A DNA stretch of 64,000 nucleotides, taken from Corbicula japonica (Eukaryota; Mollusca; Bivalvia; Venerida; Cyrenidae). Positions 1 through 13,357 of the stretch are shown here, piece by piece. The notes below the pieces were generated by a model, which was not told the origin of the DNA, made no database searches, and was given only the letters and a program-made list of their open reading frames with translations. Position numbers and translations under genes: made by a program. The stretch is from the NCBI GenBank assembly GCA_038501625.1, contig JAZAYU010000013.1, positions 3,038,001 to 3,102,000 on the forward strand, given 5' to 3'. Numbering within the stretch: position 1 is the first letter of the stretch; the number at the start of each line of letters is the position of its first letter.

Positions 1-1432
1 CTTGAGTAAGCAAAACAGATTTCACTATAATTGTTTAGGTTCACTCGTATTTTAATTATGTGGAGTCACAATTAAAACTAAAATATACTACTGTTTGCGC
101 TTTTGTTGTTTTCGAATTTATATTGATATTGTAATGAAAAGAATGTCTTTATTTGTTTTAAGCCACTCCAAAACAGTTTTTAGTTCGATAGTTTAAATAT
201 TAGTTCATTTTGTTGATTTATTCCAAATGTTGCAGATTTGACTGCATGTGATCTGATCTTGAATTCCATCTGGTAGTTGAGATATTTTTATGCTGATTTT
301 GCTGTGTGCGTTTGCATGCACCATGACGAGAGTATTTGACGGAGTTTGTCATATAGATAACAAGTAAATGTTTGTTTCAATACAAACCCAACTGGAAAAG
401 GGTGAGGCTGGTGCCCCATATCTTTTGGTTTAATCAGCCGCAATTGGTCGTTTTACATGTTATTTGTAGTGTATTACCCCACTAGATACCTCTAACAGAT
501 TTATATATGTAGTATTGTTTTACTCATACTTTAGTCAGTGTTTGTTCAGAGCTTCAATGCATAATAAAGCTGCTATAAAATATATATAGGTGTTGTTTAA
601 TCAACATATTCAAAGACACTACATTATTCATTTATGCACTTCAGATAAAACATTGCAAATGGAGAAGTTGTATTAAAGGGAAATATTAGTTGTTAATTTT
701 AATCCACTTAAGTCCTCTAAATATGTTAAAAGAGGATTGGCTCGTCGGATGAAATGTCAGTTCGTAGGTGCCTTAAACAATTCAAAGGTTTACAGCAAAT
801 TAATTGTCGTAAACAAATAGAAATGTAAAGGTAAATGGTAAAATTAACTCTCTTTTTCTTCTAAAGGGAAGATATTTAGAGTTGAAATATTGATTTTAGT
901 TAAGCTCATGTGTTCTTTGTAATTTTCAGTAACAAAAAACACCTAATGGTTATTTGATAAGTTTTCGGAGAATGGGAATATAACAAACTATCGTTTACTT
1001 TTATACGAAGGACCAATTGTGACTTCATTCACTTCACTATTTAAACTTCAGATTTCACAAAGTCATATTTCAAACTTTCGCACTTTAAATTTCATCTTTC
1101 ACACAACATACTTCACAATTCACAGTTCGAACTTCTTACTTCAAACATCTAATTTTAGTGAGTAGGTTATGTCGTCTGTATTTTAGCACCCTGCATTAAA
1201 CACGTTTATTTCGTTTTTTTGTTTTGTCTGTTTCAGATTAAAAATTAATTACTGGTACTATTGCTATTAATCATACATAACATTTCTAAGAAATATAAAA
1301 TTATACTATACTGATTAATGATTTGTAGACCTTCAGTATACTTTGAAATAACTGTAGCTTGTCCTTTCCTGTAAAGCTTTTTTTAATTGAATGATGAACA
1401 TATCATATGAGTCAGTACAGGTATCCTAATAC
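1..1432. other. AT-rich intergenic sequence
   Basis: No gene recognised. 1018-1150 is a pyrimidine-rich stretch in which ACTTCA/TTTCAC-like words recur every 12 to 15 bases, a degenerate simple repeat. Nothing else seen. Confidence 0.6.
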
Positions 1433-3171
1433 CACTGGGGGCTAATGCGTATGACGACAAGTGATGCGCAACGACAATGTGTGTACGTTGCACATCGAAA
1501 AATTGTTTACATTAAATTGGTCGCTGTGTGGACGTCTTGAGATCTCCATCTTCAGGAAAAATTTAAATGAAATTATTTCCGTTTCGAATAATACGAACTT
1601 GACGGTAATTGTCAGTGTGGAGGGAAAAGGTGCGTGTATCTCGTGCGATTAGGCTATTTAAGTGTTGGTTTTATCTGTGTACACCATTCGAGGCGTTTCT
1701 ATTCAGCGGTAAACATGTCGGCACCCGCCCACCCGCCCTATAGGTTGTTAATATTGTTTTTGGATGGTTGTCGAGGTTTAACAGAACTTTCAGAGAATAA
1801 ATTGAAAAATGGGTGTAAATAAAGTGTTTATTTTTGTTTCAGGTGTTTCGAGTTTTGGTGTTTTCTCTTAGTCATAAACAATATATTTATTAATCATGTA
1901 AGAAATATGGATATTTTAAGGCCATTCACTAGTTTCAGGTTCGAGTGGTACTATTAGATGAAGCTTTATCCAGATGTGTTGAAAGTTTTCCGTTCGTCTG
2001 CTGGACAAGCTAAATAGCCAGAGCTACGGATGTCAGCTTTTCATTCGGACGGTTCGCACACTACAGGCCCACTGATTCTACCTCTGTTCGGACAGTTTTT
2101 GAGCAACTTGCACTTGGACTTTACAGACATTTGAAAATTTTAATGTGTATTACCGCTGAATACAACGACCTATTCCTAGTTTTTGTTTGTGTTTTTTACG
2201 TATAATGAGATAAGGAAATAATTGATTTACTCACGTTAAAGTGAGTAACAATTTTCTTGCGATGTCACGGCCGTAATCTTGAAAATTAAACATTGCCGTG
2301 CCAACGCAGTGGAAACGTAGTATAATGTGACAGGGTCTTTAGATTTTATTAATTAAAGTTTACACATGAGTAATCTTTAGGTAAACGTGTATCTTACACT
2401 TGCACATATATCACATTGCTTTCCACTAACGCTGATGTTCCCAGTTAATTCACCAAATCATAGAACATTGATTTTTGTCGTCACATTACGACCAGGTACT
2501 TCAAATGTTCTTTCTTTATATCCTATTTTTGACGAAGAGACTGTCTCATAGATGTAAAACTAATATTCCTCTGGGTGGACCACTGCACTTTGACTTGACT
2601 CATCATGTTTCGCCGCCAAATGAAACACAGAAGTATCGACATCCTGCATTGTCTATTCCTGAAAACTATAAAATGATTTCGTTGATTAACACACGCACAA
2701 AATTCTACTTCGTTGAACATCATACACAGTCTCTGTGCAACACGCACACACCATCTAATGCTGAAAAACAGCCTTACTGGTGGTTTTTTAATCAGAATCA
2801 CAGAAGCAATAAGCGTATAATTTTCATATCACATCATTTATACACATAATTATAATTTTTATACATGTCATTAGTATTATCTTTGTGAAGTTAATATGCA
2901 GATGACTTGGTACAGCAAACTTAAAAATAAACTAGTTTCATGACATTATCTAAACTAAAGCACTTTGAACAACAACAAGAGGTGTCAGTTTATATTAAAT
3001 AACATTTACCATCATTATTGGATCTCCATTGGAAGTAAAATAAGTCCAAAATACACGAAAATGAAACAAACACGCGATAAATGTCGTCGTAATGTAAACA
3101 TTTTTTCGATGTGCAACGTACACACATTGTCGTTGCGCATCACTTGTCGTCACACGCGTTAGCCCCCAGTG
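1433..3171. mobile_element. Non-autonomous DNA transposon, 1739 bp, 81-bp TIRs
   Basis: The ends 1433-1513 and 3091-3171 are inverted copies, matching at 78 of 81 positions and starting CACTGGGGGCTAA. They are flanked by a direct repeat AATAC (1428-1432 and 3172-3176), the target-site duplication. The interior has no recognisable transposase; open frames of up to 124 codons inside show no familiar motif. Superfamily unassigned. Confidence 0.85.
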
Positions 3172-3298
3172 AATACAGCCCACACACACCAAATATAGTA
3201 CTATCTGTCACTTGAACAATTTTGTTTCTGTATATTTTATTCTTTTTTAAATTTATTTTTATGTTGTTAACCTTCTTACAGACAGTTTTCCTTTACCT

Positions 3299-3425
3299 GT
3301 GCCCAAGGTAATAAAACATGGAAACTAGTCTCAAATCTCAGGCACCTGATTGGCTGAAATGGCTTGAGGTGCTTGAGATTTGAGACTGTTTCCAATCTCA
3401 GCTTTATAACCTTCAACCCAGAAAT
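3299..3425. repeat. Foldback repeat (short hairpin MITE family)
   Basis: Inverted halves built from 'ataaaac..ggaaac.agtctcaaatctca' and its reverse complement, ending near GCTTTATAACCTT. Same family as 55770-55911. 3426-4680 beyond it has no gene; 4190-4460 is T-rich with repeated TTTCGC and CGCCAGGCGTTT-like words. Confidence 0.7.
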
Positions 3426-5424
3426 AGCAGTTGAGTATATGAAGTTTGGACTCCTAGCAATTGTGTTCACAATGTAGAAAATTCTAACATATTTTTATTG
3501 CGATTTCTATATTATATTTAATTAATCACGCCCCTTTCAAAACGATACATTAAACCACAAGGAAAAAACTTCTGTGAAACTATTAGTTAACACACCCAAC
3601 TCTCTTCAGCTCTATCATGACACATAAAAAGAAGACCAAATCATGCCTGAAATATATCCTACATTCCTCTAGGGAACTGTTTATTCATATTCACTATAAA
3701 TATGTATATCATTACAAACTTCTCTTACAAGTATCGATGCAATGAACTCACTATTGATAGAAAATTGCTTGTTTTACTGGACTAAATTAACGCTTGAAAT
3801 GCTTCCAGGGTGTTTTTTATGCCATGCATTAAACTTCTACAACAACGTTAATGGCCATGTTGAGAGAACGACGTCTATTAAAGAAAATAATGCCCATTGA
3901 TTTTATTTTCGAATTTCACTTTATTGCTTTTAGGAGGGCATCAGTTGTCACCGAATCTATTGTTTTGAACAACTAACCAGTTATCTCAGTTCTGGGATTA
4001 CAATGACTCAAACCTATTTTTGCAGATTGATGCCATATTGCGTTTGTTGTTGTTGTTTTCGTTTTTGCCTTCGAAATGACACCATGCCAAATAACGAAAA
4101 AAAGGCACTAAATGACAAAAAAGACCACACAAGCACACACAAAAACCTTTTTGCGCAAATAGAAATGATGTTTAAGACGTCATATTGATTGTAGTAAATG
4201 AAGTTTTTTTTTGTATTGCGGTTTTACTGTTATTTCTGTTAGTTCATTTTGCCTTTTGTCTTTTCTTTGAACATATTTTTCTCTCAGTTTTTAGTTCCCA
4301 TGGCGGTTTTGTTTTTTTGTTTTTTGGCGTCCTTTCGTTATTTCGCCAGACGTTTATCTGCATCGCTTTTCTTCGCCTGGCATTGTTTCGCTTTTCATTA
4401 TTACACCGGAGTTTTGTTTACGTTACTTCGCCAGGCGTTTTTTCGCTTGTTAATGTTATATCCATTATATGGTAATTAATCTAACTTGAGTGATTTTTTG
4501 CACAACTTTCAGCTTGGGCGACACCCGAGTCGAGCATGATATCTCTTTTTATTTTTTTATTTGTTGTTGATGTTTTCGGTTTTTCGTCATTTTTCTTTAA
4601 TTTTGATTTTTATTTCCGTTATGTCCTCTTTTCGCTTATCGGTTTCTCGCTGTGAGAAACTAGTAGGCATCAATCAGCACCATAAAACACTTATCAACAT
4701 CTATAACTTCTGGAGTTTTGGTTGTGATGCCCCAGAGAGTTTCTTATCAACCATTATTTACACATCCAACAGCTGTTGATAAGTGCTGTAAAAGGCAGTG
4801 AAACGTCGCCCCGTACTTTGATTCAGTTATTTTATTATATCTGGTTTCGTATGATAATTAAGTTCATTTACTTTTAACCGAGCTGAAATTGCAAGGCGGC
4901 AATACTTACTTTTTTGAAGAAATGAACACTAAGTACGGACCACACAACCTAATACATTTTCTTATAAATACATGGGTTGATGCAATTATATTTCACATTT
5001 TTAGCTTATAATAATAATTCTACTTAATTAATGTCAGGGGTAAAATAATGTGTCTTATTTAGAAAAAGAATATAATATATTAAACAATATTCTTACTCTA
5101 ACAGTGGTAACTACCTCATTGAAACTCCTCCTCACAATTTTAACGTATCCATATCCCCCGAGGAAAGCTAACAAATCGCTACCAGAACAATAGAGATCAG
5201 TTACAAAAAGAATCACAATACTCATGGGAACACAAAAATTTTTAATGATAACAGAATGGTGACAAAAACCTCCATTCACAGGAAACTATAATTTGACTTT
5301 TAAGGCAATTTTAAGTAGTGTTAAATCTCTTGTGTTTCATACAAGCTGTCTATAGTAATCGTCTTTTTCTTCTTTTTTCGACATACAATTATCAAATTAA
5401 AGCTGACCTAGTTAAGAACAAGAT

Positions 5425-5525
5425 GATATTGCCCATATTGGGAATCGAACTCGTACCGTACGGTGACAGCTCCAAGCCAAGTAAATCCGATTTACTAGCG
5501 ACTGAGCTAGCCAGGATAAGCCCAA
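5425..5525 (-). repeat. tRNA-derived SINE head (relic)
   Basis: Minus-strand sequence has a B box GTTCGATTCCC (5440-5450) and, upstream, an A-box-like TGGCTAGCTCAGTCGCTA (5496-5513), with pol III spacing. The ends do not pair as an acceptor stem, so this is not an intact tRNA gene. A decayed counterpart is at about 23093-23170 in copy B. Confidence 0.55.
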
Positions 5526-5667
5526 AACGGTTGTGCAAAAAACCCTGATCAACGTGATTATTTGCTGATAGCAGTATGATTTACGAGTTCGTGAGAAATT
5601 GTTACAACTAATTTAACAGTGATACTCTGATTTTAACAGACTCCGTGCTCATTCCTGTTTTGGCACA

Positions 5668-5742
5668 TGATGATGATGATGATAATGATGATGATGATGA
5701 TGATGATTATGATGATAATAATGATGATGATGATGATGATTG
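5668..5742 (+). repeat. (TGA)n microsatellite
   Basis: Imperfect TGA/ATG triplet array with TAA and TTA interruptions. Absent from the matching place in copy B. Confidence 0.9.
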
Positions 5743-7833
5743 TAAAAATATCCAATCTATGAAAGCTCATTTACATGTAATTATTTAAACAAAATTGCTT
5801 AATGTCTGGTTTTCTTTTAATGAAGAGTAGGAACGTGTGCCATGGACTTCCTCATCGGCAAGCGGAATCTACTGATTCCAACATACCTGTACGTGTCTTT
5901 GTTTTATTAGATGTTTGCAATGCTGATGAAAATACAGACATAAACCCTCCTCTTCCTGGTCTTTTTTGAGTCGTTTGGAAACAGTTTTAAGATGTGTATA
6001 TGACATACTTGTTCTCTGTTTTGTTCAATGTTTGAAATGATGAGGATAATACCAGCACAAAACTTCCTTTTCCTGGTCCTTTTTTCGTCGTTTTTAAGAA
6101 TGAACATGACATACTCTTTTGTTAATTGACAAAGGACCATGTATATCAATTTTGTCATAATAAACATATAATATCATCGCTATTGTTTTATATTTACATT
6201 AAAGTTGCTTTAAGTTTTTAATGCAGTTTGTACTTACCTAGAAGAGGCAAGGTAACAAATAGACTCTGGCAATTCTTTTCTATGCATTGTAGTGGCTGAG
6301 TACACCATAGAGAGCAATTTATTAAGTTTCAAGATATATCCACTTTCTGTTATTTGCATTCCGCTCTTCAATGTTTTATTTAAATAGATCTACAGCTCTC
6401 GAGCAGAAATGCAACTTCAGTCGATTCATAACAGTAATACCACGCAAGCAGTATCTGCGGGAGTCCCACTGTTTTGCAACAAGATGAATCAATGGCGAAA
6501 TTGAGAGGATATAACAAGTGAAATTACTACGGGATGAATTATGATCTATAATAGTTATATAATAAAATGACAAATTGTCAACAGCTTTTTTCGTTTATAA
6601 CTCTCGTAGGAACCAGCATTTGATTTTCCCCAGCGACGTTATTGGATGCTTATTTCAACCTACACAGTTCAATTCGATAAATATGAGGTAAATTTGCATT
6701 CAGCTTTGTCTTTCTTTTCTTTCTTTTTAGATCTCGCTTTTTTTCTTTACTGTTCTAACGTGTCTTACCATATGCAAAATAAAGATACATTAATAACATA
6801 CATTTGTGCAAAGTTTCATTGAACGGAATTTTGCCATTATTGAGATTTTGATAATTTTCTTTTTATCGATGAACGTGGTTGGGAGAAATGCGGTAATCCC
6901 TTAATTAATAAAATTGTCATTAATCTTATGAATTCACATTGGTCATATTATTGGGCCTCGATTAAAAAAACGCGACATATAGTACCTTTTTGACTGTATA
7001 TTTAACCATTTCAAGCTGTGACAATGTTCCTGAGACCAATGCAAGTTCTAATGAGTTTGTTTTGTGTGGCTTGTAAAATGTGGTTGAATTCCTGTGATAC
7101 ACTGTTTTGACAGACCGAGGCAGTGTAGTCCTAGTGACATTAAATAAGAGAATAAACAAAGAACTTTTGGTATATGCTTTAAGACAGTGAGTTTTGCGTT
7201 GAAGGAATTTTAATTGTTTATAAGATCCTATCGTGGATTCTCCCTCTGTGCTCGTTTGTGGCGGTTGTTTTACCATATATTGTCAACGACTTCGCCCACT
7301 TTTAAGCACATATGTTTAAAAAATTTCGGTTCCTGAGTAAGGTAACAAATAAATCCGCCAATAATAATGATCTCAAACACACACCGGCCAAACATTTACA
7401 AATTTAACTGTCCATACCGTATCTTTTATTCTGAAAAAATACTGTCGTACATTGACTATGCAAAATTTATATATCTTAATGCTCTCTTTTTCTGCTTTTA
7501 CTCGAAATATATTTTGTCTTTTGAACTCTAAATTGTCGACCTTCGCACAGTGAACTCGTCAATTAACAGAGTTACATTTCTAGGTTTCACTTAGTAAGAT
7601 TGCCACAAAATGCAAAAATATTAAATGGCAGCTATTATCAATTCATTGCTAATGACTCGATTACAAAATTTCAGCGAGTTTTATTTTTGTAATAGTCAAG
7701 GTAAAATTATAATCCTAGAATCTTTTTATTCAAACCACATGAATGAAATTAGTTTTCATAAATAATTAAAAAAAAGTAATATATGCATATTAGGAATCGC
7801 CACTCTCACAAAACACAGCCTCACAACGCAGCG

Positions 7834-7838
<5 letters not shown>

Positions 7839-7883
<45 letters not shown>
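7839..7883 (+). repeat. (GA)n microsatellite in a retroelement tail
   Basis: 45 bp of perfect GA repeat within the 3' part of the minus-strand retroelement relic. Confidence 0.95.
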
Positions 7884-7884
<1 letters not shown>

Positions 7885-8977
7885 ATGTTTGTTATAAGTA
7901 TGTCAATTCAAAAAGGATGCCACAAACAATAAACGAAAAAGAGAACATTTGGGGATACCGCCTTGGAACGGTCAGTGAAAAACAAATTGCCACTGGGGGT
8001 TTAAACCAGGTTCTAGGGTGCACCAACCTCACACTTGCTCCAACAGTGTCTCGTATCACAAAATAAGTACAGGTTGTCTTCGTGAAATAACTCATACCCA
8101 CCCATCGGCTCAACAATGTTGCATGCAAAAGCACACAAACATATAAAACATAAGAAGCTAGTTTAGTTTAGTTTAGTTTTGGTTTAAACATATTTTATTT
8201 GCCATTCTGTTTTACAGGTATATATACATACACATGAGTAATAATTAGAAAAGCAAAACGGGTTGAGCATGAAGTTCTTTCAACATTATCGTGTGCCCTT
8301 CCCTGACATTGACATAAGAAGCTAATAGCATTGCAAAGCCAAAGGTCGGGTACTCAATGATCTTACCGAGACTAGAGCCCCTGGAGTAAAATCAGCAAGA
8401 ACACGATGACATGGATAAAAGAAACGATTCGAGCTTCTAGGTTCTTTTAAGAAAAGATTTTCCATAAACCTTCCTAAACTCTTAAACCCCTGCAACCGTC
8501 GTGCAACCAAAGAGGAAAGCATAATGATCAACTGTAGATGGTAATCACAAGGCCTGCAGAGCTATGTTAAATATCATGTTGGTAACCTTTCTTTTTAAAT
8601 TTACAGAATACCCGGGAAAAATTAACATCTTTTATCTTCTTAAGTTTGTAAATTAAATCTAAAAAAAAATACCCAGCTGTATAATACCTTGTTGCAACAG
8701 TGATTTTAAACTGCACCTGTATTGATAAATTAGATCTGGGTATCGGCGATAAAACTTGCAAAAGGTTTTCCTTAATTTGTGATACCGATAACCTTGTTTT
8801 AAAAGTTTTTTGTAATGCAAAGATTACGTTCATTGAAATCATTCACATCGTTGCAAGCTCTTGAAAAGCGAACAATCTGTGAGATATAAACCGCGTAAGA
8901 TGTTGCACGAGGAACATCGCCGTCTAAAAACGGAAAATTTACTATATTAAAATTAAAATCATCTCTTTTATCATATA

Positions 8978-9529
8978 CACTTAACAACTTTTCTAAGTAT
9001 ACATCTTCGTACTGGGGCATTACTGGCCTATTGAGCTAATGCTCTAAAACTTTCAATAAAAAAGCAATAAATACTAACTAATTTATTAGAAAAATTGGTC
9101 GAATTTAACAGGCATATTGGAAAACTAAAAGATAGGCGACAACATTTTATGCATTCAAACTTATTTGCTCAACGTGGGTTGGGCTATAAACAGTTATAAA
9201 TCATTAAGATTAGAATGAAATGAATTTAATTTAACAGAAATAGAAGAATAGCATATTTCTCGGTCCCAAATGTTCATTTATATGTACGCGTTATTCGTTT
9301 ATTAAGTTGAGCATACGCTTTATTAACTGATGTTGTGAATTTGTATTCTGTTGGTGTCAGAATTCTAAATGATTTTGAGCAGTCAGTTATCTGTCATTTG
9401 AATGAAATTTTACTAATAAATCAGTAAGTATTCATTGCATAGCTTATTAAAAGTTTTAGGGCAATAGCCCAAAAATCAAGCCAGTAATGCCCCAGTACGA
9501 AGAAGTATATTTAGAAAAGTTGTGAAGTG
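8978..9529. mobile_element. 552-bp MITE inserted into the RT relic
   Basis: Terminal inverted repeats 8978-9026 and 9481-9529 match at 46 of 49 positions, begin CACTT and extend imperfectly to about 120 bp. TA flanks both ends. The related RT relic at about 21590-21620 has the uninterrupted site, confirming the insertion. Confidence 0.85.
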
Positions 9530-11466
9530 TATTTAAGTAGTGACGTAACAATTTTCAATGGACAGATTTTGATCAAGAAAGTTTGCTTGCTTTTCTGAAG
9601 TGTTCGCTTTATTTAGCTGTAGTTCTTTAGGATAAATCGTATAAACCAGTGATGGAAAATGGCTATTATCTATATTTAATAAATCATCAAGGTACCTCGA
9701 GGTGTTGTTAAAAGCTGAAATAATATCATCTTGATGTTCGGTAGAAAGAGATAACATAAATTCTCTTTCATAACAGTATAAAAAACAGATCAGCAAGAAG
9801 GGGTGCACAATTAGTACCCATTGGAATGCCTATTACTTGTTTATAAATAGAGGTACCAAATCTCAAATAAATATTATCCAATAAAAATGTGAGCGCCTGG
9901 ATAAGGTCTTGACAGGCTCATGAAGTATACTTATGATAAGAAACATCTGTAAAGATTGTCCTATGTTCATTACAAGCGATAAATGTTTTATTTTCTCTAG
10001 CAAACGTTTTTTTCAATGAGACTGGTTCGCTTGTCTATTACAGAGTTGAACAATCTTAAGTAGACAAACAGAACGCCTGAAAATTATTTGATTTAAGCTT
10101 CTTCAAAACGTCATTTGAAATTTTTATAGACCAAAATAAAGTTTTGTCAGTGGTTTCAAAAACTTTTTCGCAATACCTAATTTCATGTTCTTTTATAGAG
10201 GTAAGACAAGATGTTAAGAGCATGGATAATTTTGTTGTTGTACAAGAACTAGAGTTTGCAATAAATCTTGCTTTATGGTGTTTTGTGCATTTTAGGTAAC
10301 CAATACATAGTAGGTACTTTGTCAAAGCAGACAAAATTTTTGACGCATTTAATAAGACTTATTAGCAATAGGGCCTTTCCGTAACAACAAAGGTTTGACT
10401 TGTCCGTATATATCCTCCAGAGATCCGGTTACTCACGTACTCAACATATGAGTAAGTTGAATCACCATGTCAAACAGAAACAGGGTGTATCAACACGATC
10501 ACTCACTAAAGTAAAGTCTACCAATATTGTTAAACTCTTTCCTACTCGTTACTTGGAACTGAATCAAGTTACAAACTGCAAATGCTAGAAATATGTGATA
10601 CAATTAGGTCTTTGGGATATACAGTAATTCCTAAACAGATTTGAAAGGAAACTACGACTGCATATCCTTCTCCCCAAGGAGAAAATAATACAAAGAAGTG
10701 GTATCAGTAATGCTGGGAGGTTTCTGAAAGATAAACTGCTTACTGTTTCAATTATACGTCATTTGGACTATTGCAGGTGAAATGCGAGTGGACCAATATA
10801 GTATTTCCAAACCGGAGTCAATGTGCAATCGAGTAACAGAACGGACAATACTCATTATGATTTAGGCCGCTTTTCTGATGTATCATCCCCTCAAAAGGAC
10901 GTTTTCGCTTGATTATGATTTCTCCGATACCATATTGTTTTTTACAAATTACTTAATAACCAATGTGTTAGTATTCCTCCGTATTTTTTTTAAAACAATA
11001 TGGTAAACCATTTAAACATTAAACAATTTTGCATTGAAACAGACATATTTTTTTACGTTGAAGATTGTCTGGTAGTTCCGATTTGTATTCTTAGTTCCAT
11101 TTCGCTGCGCCACTAAACTTTGCAATCCTAGGCGTTCCATCATTGTGTCAATTACTTTTAAACAATGAGAAAGATTTTGAGATCTGTTTCCTGTTTTCCT
11201 ATATTCCTCTTGTAATTTTGAAGCATTTTTAACAAGGAAATATCCAACATGAGACTTCGTTAAAAGCAAAATATTTGCTTGTGACTTATTTGTTCTGTAA
11301 AAACTCTATAAACGTTTGAATTTATTTTTCTGAAGTCTATGAATGTGTTTATTCAGCGGAGAAACGCAAAGCTTGCAGTAGAGTTTACGTGCGAAAACCA
11401 TCTAGGAGAATTTATTCCAATTACGTTTCTCAAAGCATTCAACTGTCGTAGATAATGACGCGGTAT

Positions 11467-13314
11467 GGAAAGCCAGAGCTGTCTTATATTGTTGTTTTCG
11501 AATGTATTCAACCGCTTTGGTATTATATCAGTTCATTTCTATAATATATAAAACCAAAACATGTATTTATTGCACCAAAACTCATTATATTAATTCACAC
11601 GTACAATATATTATACGGACTCGTCGATATATGAAACCAATATACCTTTATATAGATTCAGTCTTGCTTTGTTTGTATTGGAAACTGTATTGAATGAAAC
11701 TAGTATGTTCAAATATGAATTCACATTTTAATATATACAACCAACTGCCTTTGTATACTGCCAACTTGCGCATATATAAATATATTTTTGAATTGTATTT
11801 AACGAATGTATTAATATTTAAAACCGAATTAGACATACATAAATCCAACTGTCCTTATGTGGAATGAGAGTATCATTATATTATATCATTTTCACGATAT
11901 ATGAAAGTAACTGTTCATATATAAAACCGAAGAAGAAATATATATATTCGCTTCGTCCTTGTATGAAATCGAGTAATACTTATATTATTTCGATTCATCA
12001 TTCGTTGAACCAACCTTTCAAATGTGTAACCAATGTTGCAATATATCAGTTCATATTGACATTGTATTTAATGACTGCATCTTTTGATCAAACCAAAGTA
12101 GACATATATGTATCAATCTGTCCCTGTGTGTAACGAGTGTAGCATTATATGATATCATTTTGACAATATATGAAAGTAAACTGTTCATATATAAAACCGA
12201 ATAAGAAATATATATGTTCGGTTTGATATACAATAAGAGCAGCTATCATTATACTTAACCGAAATGCATTGCTTTTATTTCATTTAACATTATATTAACT
12301 GAAAACGTTCTTATATTAAACGTAAGATCAATGTATGGATACAATAATTCTTTATATATATCCGTTTCGACAATGTGTCGTACCGTTCTTCGTTATATGA
12401 AACCGGCTTGTCATTATATTGACGAGACTATTCGTTGGGAGATGTATTTTACTTCGACACCGGCTAGGCATGCAGAAGACGCCGCAAAAGACAGTCCTGA
12501 ACTTGTCAAATGCTAACAATCAATATATATTGTTTAATCGGTTTCAGTTAAGGACACCTGATTTCATACATTGATTGTTTGTTGTCATACCATACATTAT
12601 AACTATCATAGATTGTGACAATGATATTACACAATGCTACTCTAGTTCCACACAAGAACAGATCGATTCACAAATGTTTACTTTGGTGTGATATAGAGAT
12701 GAAGTCGTTAAACACAATATCACTATGAACCGATACATCGCATCTTTGTTTACATATAAGGAAGGTTGGTTCCATGCACTGATAAATCAGAACAATATAA
12801 GCATAACGTTATTTCATACAATTACAAAACGAACATATATATTTCTTATTCGGTTTTATATATGAACAGTTTACTTTCATATATCGTGAAAATGATGTAA
12901 TATAATGCTACTCTCGTTCCCCATAAGGACAGTTGGATTTATGTATGTCTAATTCGGTTTAAAATATTAACACATTCGTTAAATACAATTCAAAAATATA
13001 TTTATATATGCGCAAGTTGGTTCTATACAAAGGCACTTGGTTGTATATATTAAAATGTGAATTCATATTTGAACATACTGGTTTCATTCAATACAGTTTC
13101 CAATACAAACATAGCAAGGCTGAATCTACATAAATGTATATTGGTTTCATATATCGACGAGTCCGTATAATATATTGTACGCGTGGATTAATATAATGAG
13201 TATTGGTTCAATAAATGCATGTTTTGGTTTTATATATTATAGAAATGAACTGTTATAATACCAAAGCGGTTGAATACATTCGAAAACAACAATATAAGAC
13301 AGCTCTGGCTTTCC
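11467..13314. repeat. Large foldback (inverted repeat), arms of about 485 bp
   Basis: 11467-11952 and 12830-13314 are reverse complements at roughly 90% by eye, starting GGAAAGCCAGAGCTGTCTTA and ending with its complement. The 0.88-kb loop contains a further direct copy of part of the left arm (12050-12225). The words TATATGAAAC, AAAACCGA and CAACTGTCC recur about every 65 to 80 bases through arms and loop. No transposase or gene seen. Copy B lacks the insertion. Confidence 0.85.
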
Positions 13315-13333
13315 AGTTGTGCCTCGTTTTAAG

Positions 13334-13357
13334 TACACGGCGTCTCAACGCCGTGTA
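13334..13357. repeat. Perfect short hairpin
   Basis: A 10-bp stem (TACACGGCGT / ACGCCGTGTA) with a CTCA loop, 20 bp outside the right end of the large foldback. Confidence 0.8.

Larger units (their letters stand above)
7784..10334 (-). mobile_element. Reverse-transcriptase retroelement relic (Penelope-like type, tentative)
   Basis: Reading on the minus strand from 10334 down, broken frames give RT blocks: KARFIANSSSCTTTKLS with LFWSIK (10334-10056), fragments of a GIPMGT-type motif (near 9820), LICFLYCYEREFMLSLS and the catalytic SRYLDDLLNI (9808-9533), YDKRDDFNFNIVNFPFLDGD (9020-8799) and a YKLKKI region (8842-8567). Several frameshifts and stops make it non-functional. Downstream follows the family's conserved 3' tail (8531-7918), a (GA)n/(CT)n tract and a terminal segment ending ATATGCAT. 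A MITE interrupts it at 8978-9529. The block order resembles RTs of Penelope-like elements, but the class is not proven and no GIY-YIG domain was recognised. Confidence 0.75.

Noticed and set aside
2475..2849. 124-codon frame inside the 1433-3171 element
   Set aside because: No transposase motif and no resemblance to a known family; length is possible by chance in AT-rich DNA.
5425..5525. tRNA gene
   Set aside because: A and B boxes are present but acceptor ends do not pair and the cloverleaf is broken; a SINE relic.
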